From Streptomyces malaysiense (GTDB lineage Bacteria > Actinomycetota > Actinomycetes > Streptomycetales > Streptomycetaceae): a DNA stretch of 64,000 bases. Positions 59,503-64,000 of this stretch are shown in pieces. The stretch spans positions 184,485 to 248,484 of the forward strand of contig NZ_LBDA02000039.1 in NCBI RefSeq assembly GCF_000980885.2, read 5' to 3'. The notes beneath the pieces were generated by a model, which saw nothing but the letters and a program-made list of their open reading frames with translations, searched no databases and was not told the origin of the DNA. The number at the start of each line of letters is the position of its first letter. The first letter of the stretch is position 1. The position numbers and the translations under genes are program-made.

Positions 59503-61710
59503 TCAGCGCAGCGGGCCCAGGAAGACCGTGGCCAGCGGCGGCAGCGTGAGCCGCAGCCCGCCGTCGGCCGGCTCCAGCGCCCCCGGCGCGCCGACCGGGA
59601 TCCCGCCGCCCCCGTACCCGGCGTCGTCGGTGTTCAGCAGCTCCCGCCAGGCCGGCACCTCCTCGGGGACCGGCAGCCGGTAGTCCTCCCGGACCACCGG
59701 CGAGAGGTTCGACACCGCGAGCAGCGGGGTGCCGTCCGCGGCGTAGCGCAGGAACGCGAAGACGTTGTCCTCCGCCGCGTCGCCGAGCACCCAGCGGAAG
59801 CCGCCCGGATCGGTGTCGCGCTGCCACAGCGCGGGGGTGGCCCGGTACAGCGCGTTCAGGTCCCGCACCAGCGCCCGCACGCCCCGGTGGTCCCCGGCGG
59901 AGTGGTAGTCGTCGGCCAGCAGCCACCACTCGGGCCCCTGCTCCTGCGCCCACTCGGCGCCCTGCGCGAACTCCTGTCCCATGAAGAGCAGCTGCTTGCC
60001 CGGATGGGCCCACATGAAGCCCAGATAGGCGCGGTGGTTGGCGCGCCGCTGCCACCAGTCGCCGGGCATCTTCGACACCAGTGCCCGCTTGCCGTGCACC
60101 ACCTCGTCGTGCGAGATGGGCAGCACGTAGTTCTCGCTGTAGGCGTACACCATCGAGAAGGTCATCTCGTTGTGGTGGTACTTGCGGTGCACGGGGTCCT
60201 TCTGGATGTACTGGAGCGAGTCGTGCATCCAGCCCATGTTCCACTTCAGCCCGAACCCGAGTCCGCCGCTGTCGGTCGGCCGGGTCACCCCGTCCCAGGC
60301 GGTGGACTCCTCGGCGATGGTCACCACACCCGGGCAGCGCCGGTAGACCGTGGCGTTCATCTCCTGGAGGAACGCCACCGCGTCCAGGTCCTCGCGCCCG
60401 CCGAACACGTTCGGCTCCCACTGCCCGGAGTCCCGGGAGTAGTCGAGGTAGAGCATGGAGGCGACGGCGTCCACCCGCAGGCCGTCGATGTGGAACTCCT
60501 CGCACCAGTAGACGGCGTTGGCCACCAGGAAGTTGCGCACCTCGGTGCGGCCGTAGTCGAACTCGTACGTCCCCCAGTCGGGGTGCTCGGCTCGCGTCGC
60601 GTTCCCGGGTTCGTACAGCGGATCCCCGTCGAACCGGGCCAGTGCCCAGTCGTCCTTGGGGAAGTGCGCCGGCACCCAGTCCATGATCACGCCGATGCCC
60701 GCCCGGTGCAGCGCGTCCACCAGGTACCGGAAGTCGTCCGGCGAGCCGAGCCGCGGCGTGGGCGCGTAGTACGAGGTGACCTGGTAGCCCCAGGAGCCGC
60801 TGAACGGATGCCCGGCCACCGGCATCAGCTCCACATGGGTGAAGCCCATCTCCACGACGTACGCCGTCAGTTCGTCCGCCAGCTGACGATATGTCAGGCC
60901 GGGTCGCCAGGACGGAAGATGCACCTCGTACACGGAGAACGGTGCCTCGTGCACCGGGGTGTCGCCGCGGTGCGCCATCCACCGCGCGTCACCCCACGCG
61001 TAGTGCGAGACGGTCACCACCGACGCGGTGTCCGGCGGGACCTCGGTGCGCCTGGCCATCGGGTCCGCCTTCAGGAACCGGTGCCCGTGGCGGGAGGTGA
61101 TCTCGAACTTGTACCGGTCGCCCTCGCCGATCCCGGGCAGGAACAGCTCCCACACCCCCGACGCGCCGAGCGAGCGCATCGGGTACTGCGTGCCGTCCCA
61201 GTACGTGAAGTCCCCGGCCACCCGCACCCCCTGGGCATTGGGCGCCCACACGGTGAACCGGGTGCCGGCCACGCCCTCATGGGTCATCGGCTCGGCGCCG
61301 AGCGCCTGCCACAGCTGCTCGTGCCGGCCCTCGCGGATCAGGTGCAGGTCCAGCTCGCCCAGGGCGGGCAGGAAGCGGTAGGGGTCGTGCACCTCCCGCT
61401 CCTCCTCGTCGTACGTCACCAGCAGCGTGTACGGCGGGATCTCCGGGTAGGGCAGCACGGCCGCGAACAGCCCGCCGCCCTCGGAGACGAGCGGGTTGGC
61501 CATCCCGTCGACCAGGACGCTCACCGCCCGCGCGTTCGGGCGCAGCGCCCGGAACAGGGTGCCGCCGGGCACCGGGTGGGCGCCCAGCAGGGCGTGCGGA
61601 TCGTGGTGCGCCCCGGCCAGCAGCCGGTCGCGCTCGGCGGGAGCCGGAGCGGTGGCCGCGGCCTGTCCCGGGCCCGCGGTCTCGGGCGCCGATGAGTCGC
61701 GCAGTGCCAT
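59503..61710 (-). CDS. glgB: 1,4-alpha-glucan branching enzyme
   Basis: The 735-residue product is GlgB, which cuts alpha-1,4-glucan and rejoins it by alpha-1,6 bonds. Two N-terminal CBM48-type domains (about 30-120 and 130-225) precede a GH13 barrel. The nucleophile is D414 in DGLRVDAVASM and the acid/base E467 in VTIAEESTAWDG, with the same 53-residue spacing as in E. coli GlgB; LPISHDEVVHG supplies the transition-state Asp. It overlaps nothing but lies 4 bp from the mak stop, the third gene of an operon. It acts after GlgE, branching the maltosyl-extended glucan. Confidence 0.95.
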   Translation of the reverse strand: MALRDSSAPETAGPGQAAATAPAPAERDRLLAGAHHDPHALLGAHPVPGGTLFRALRPNARAVSVLVDGMANPLVSEGGGLFAAVLPYPEIPPYTLLVTYDEEEREVHDPYRFLPALGELDLHLIREGRHEQLWQALGAEPMTHEGVAGTRFTVWAPNAQGVRVAGDFTYWDGTQYPMRSLGASGVWELFLPGIGEGDRYKFEITSRHGHRFLKADPMARRTEVPPDTASVVTVSHYAWGDARWMAHRGDTPVHEAPFSVYEVHLPSWRPGLTYRQLADELTAYVVEMGFTHVELMPVAGHPFSGSWGYQVTSYYAPTPRLGSPDDFRYLVDALHRAGIGVIMDWVPAHFPKDDWALARFDGDPLYEPGNATRAEHPDWGTYEFDYGRTEVRNFLVANAVYWCEEFHIDGLRVDAVASMLYLDYSRDSGQWEPNVFGGREDLDAVAFLQEMNATVYRRCPGVVTIAEESTAWDGVTRPTDSGGLGFGLKWNMGWMHDSLQYIQKDPVHRKYHHNEMTFSMVYAYSENYVLPISHDEVVHGKRALVSKMPGDWWQRRANHRAYLGFMWAHPGKQLLFMGQEFAQGAEWAQEQGPEWWLLADDYHSAGDHRGVRALVRDLNALYRATPALWQRDTDPGGFRWVLGDAAEDNVFAFLRYAADGTPLLAVSNLSPVVREDYRLPVPEEVPAWRELLNTDDAGYGGGGIPVGAPGALEPADGGLRLTLPPLATVFLGPLR

Positions 61711-61714
61711 GTCC

Positions 61715-63079
61715 TCAGCCTCCCCACACCGCGAGCCGCTTGATCGCCGCCATCGGTACCGGCAGCCAGTCCGGCCGGTGTCTCGCCTCGTACAGCACCT
61801 CGTACACCGCCCTGTCCGTCTCGTGCGCGCGCAGCAGCGCGTGCTTCTTCCGTGGATCCCAGCCCGCGCGGGCCGCGTAGCCCGCGCAGAACGCCTCCCG
61901 GCAGCGGCGCGCCCACTCGGGTCGCCAGGGGCGGCGCTGCCGGGCCGCGTAGTCGAAGGAGCGCAGCATCCCCGCCACGTCCCGCACCGGGGACTGCGGG
62001 GCCCGCCGCTCGGTCAGCGGCCTGGACGGCTCGCCCTCGAAGTCGATGACGAACCAGTCGCGACCGGCCCGCAGCACCTGCCCGAGGTGCAGATCGCCGT
62101 GGATGCGCTGGGCGGGCGGCCCGGTGTCGCACGTGGCGAGCGCCCCGAACGCGGCCCGCAGACCGGGTACGAACGGCTTCAGGCCGGGTACGGCGTGCGC
62201 GGCCGCCTCCAGACGGGCGCACATGGCCTCGGCCGGCCGCCCGGTCTGGCCCGGCCCGGCCGGTCCGAACGCCTCGGCCAGGGCGAGGTGCACCTCGGCC
62301 GTGGCACGGCCCAGTTCACGGGCCTCGGCCGTGAAGTCGTCGCCCGCGGCGAGCGCGCCCAGCGCCAGCGTCCAGCCGTCGGTGGCGTCGGGCAGGAACG
62401 GCTGGAGCACGCCGAGCGTGGCCGGGCGCGGTGCGCTGGTGGTGAACCAGGCGACCGGCGCGGGTACCCGGGTACAGCCCTGCGCGGCGAGCGCCGCCGA
62501 CACCTCCAGGTCGGGGTTGACGCCCGGCTGGATGCGGCGGAAGAGCTTGAGGATGTACGCGTCGCCGTACACCAGAGAGGTGTTGGACTGCTCGGCGTCC
62601 AGCAGCCGGGGCGGCAGGCCGCCGGGCAGCGGGGCGGTGGCGTCCGCCTCGAAGCGCAGCGGGCCCGCGCCGCCCGGCCGGCGCAGCCGCTCCAGGAGCA
62701 GGCTCGCGGAGCGCGGGTCGTAGAGGGCGTCGTACACGGCGAGTCCGGCCAGCGGGCCCGCGGTGGCCCGTCCGATGAACGCCCGTTCCAGGCGCGGCGC
62801 GAGCTGCTCGCGCACGCCGAGCAGCAGCTGGTAGCAGTCTCCCGGCGGCGGAGTGCCGCCGGGAGCCGGTACCGGCGCGTGCGAGGCGTGCACCAGCAGA
62901 TGCAGACACCCGGGGAACAGCTCGGTCACACTGAGCACCGACAGATCGGTCACGGGCCGGTCCTTGCCCGCGAACCAGCGCTGGCGCGGCAGCCACTCGC
63001 GCAGCAGCCCGCCGAGCGAGGCGAGGAGGCCGTCGGCTCCGGCCGCGGTTCTCGGCCGGAGGGTGATGGTCTTCGGCAT
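61715..63079 (-). CDS. mak: Maltokinase (Mak/Pep2)
   Basis: The 454-residue product is a maltokinase, phosphorylating maltose with ATP to maltose 1-phosphate, the GlgE substrate. The N-terminal cap domain (about 10-110) carries LPRQRWFAGKDRPV, and the kinase lobe has the Brenner-type RIHGDLHLGQVL and VIDFEGEPSRPL (near residues 320-350). It is between treS and glgB, with 4 bp to glgB. In many actinomycetes it forms a complex or fusion with TreS. ATG 63079 is the start. Confidence 0.92.
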   Translation of the reverse strand: MPKTITLRPRTAAGADGLLASLGGLLREWLPRQRWFAGKDRPVTDLSVLSVTELFPGCLHLLVHASHAPVPAPGGTPPPGDCYQLLLGVREQLAPRLERAFIGRATAGPLAGLAVYDALYDPRSASLLLERLRRPGGAGPLRFEADATAPLPGGLPPRLLDAEQSNTSLVYGDAYILKLFRRIQPGVNPDLEVSAALAAQGCTRVPAPVAWFTTSAPRPATLGVLQPFLPDATDGWTLALGALAAGDDFTAEARELGRATAEVHLALAEAFGPAGPGQTGRPAEAMCARLEAAAHAVPGLKPFVPGLRAAFGALATCDTGPPAQRIHGDLHLGQVLRAGRDWFVIDFEGEPSRPLTERRAPQSPVRDVAGMLRSFDYAARQRRPWRPEWARRCREAFCAGYAARAGWDPRKKHALLRAHETDRAVYEVLYEARHRPDWLPVPMAAIKRLAVWGG

Positions 63080-63110
63080 GGTGACGCGTCCTTTCCTCGG
63101 CGCCGTGCGC

Positions 63111-64000
<890 letters not shown>

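Overview
The window is GC-rich DNA (well over 70% by eye) and has the gene style of a Streptomyces or close relative. Third codon positions are strongly GC-biased, GTG and TTG starts are common, and there are hallmark actinobacterial families: a WhiB-like protein, an SsgA-like protein, a streptophobe membrane protein, two SigB/F/G-type sigma factors with HATPase_c_2 anti-sigma-like proteins, SPW and DUF6328 proteins, and TreS/Mak/GlgB of the GlgE pathway. I see no tRNA, rRNA, CRISPR, insertion sequence, integrase or biosynthetic gene cluster. It reads as ordinary chromosome with about 61 protein genes, mostly in short or single-gene units.

Region 1-11 kb: three GNAT acetyltransferases, a GlsB-like membrane protein, a secreted protein of unknown function with a C-terminal binding domain, a secreted GH2 exo-beta-D-glucosaminidase-like enzyme with a palindromic ROK-type operator, an APC permease, an SPW protein, and a BlaI/M56-peptidase pair. 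Region 11-25.5 kb: adenosine deaminase, a DinB-like protein, a LysR regulator divergent from an aldo/keto reductase, a streptophobe protein, a SigB/F/G sigma factor convergent with an anti-sigma-like ATPase, VOC proteins, an APH-like kinase, a zinc alcohol dehydrogenase, an RNase H with a zinc-ribbon-like tail, and a second aldo/keto reductase. Region 25.5-33 kb: an SsgA-like protein, a PLP dehydratase, AIM24, a serine beta-lactamase-like hydrolase, a secreted M4 metalloprotease and an SGNH lipoprotein.

Region 33-38 kb holds the most interesting unit. It is a translationally coupled three-gene operon on the minus strand: a receiver / glutaredoxin-like / thioredoxin-reductase-like fusion that lacks the CxxC disulfide, then a cyclic-nucleotide-binding-domain histidine kinase, then a UBP-type zinc finger protein. 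Each junction overlaps by 4 bp. A universal stress protein is divergent to it. I read this as a redox-linked phosphorelay of unknown output. Region 38-51 kb: MBL hydrolase, AlkB, an autoregulated TetR/FAD-dehydrogenase unit with a triple half-site operator, DUF488, M1 peptidase, L,D-transpeptidase lipoprotein, an OmpR-type two-component system whose sensor has a duplicated cysteine module, a WhiB-like protein, a LysG/ArgP-LysE pair, an EntS-like MFS exporter and a cyclic-nucleotide-binding protein. Region 51-64 kb: a second anti-sigma-like ATPase plus SigB/F/G sigma pair, a FUSC protein, type II NADH dehydrogenase, a third anti-sigma-like ATPase, DUF6480, a GCS2 ligase, and the treS-mak-glgB operon that runs off the right edge.

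Many units end in perfect GC-rich hairpins without U-tracts; one terminator (about 51.16 kb) has a genuine U-tract. Several candidate SigB-type promoters (GNNT-N14-16-GGGTA) lie upstream of stress and developmental genes. All functional calls come from family recognition by reading; no database search was run.
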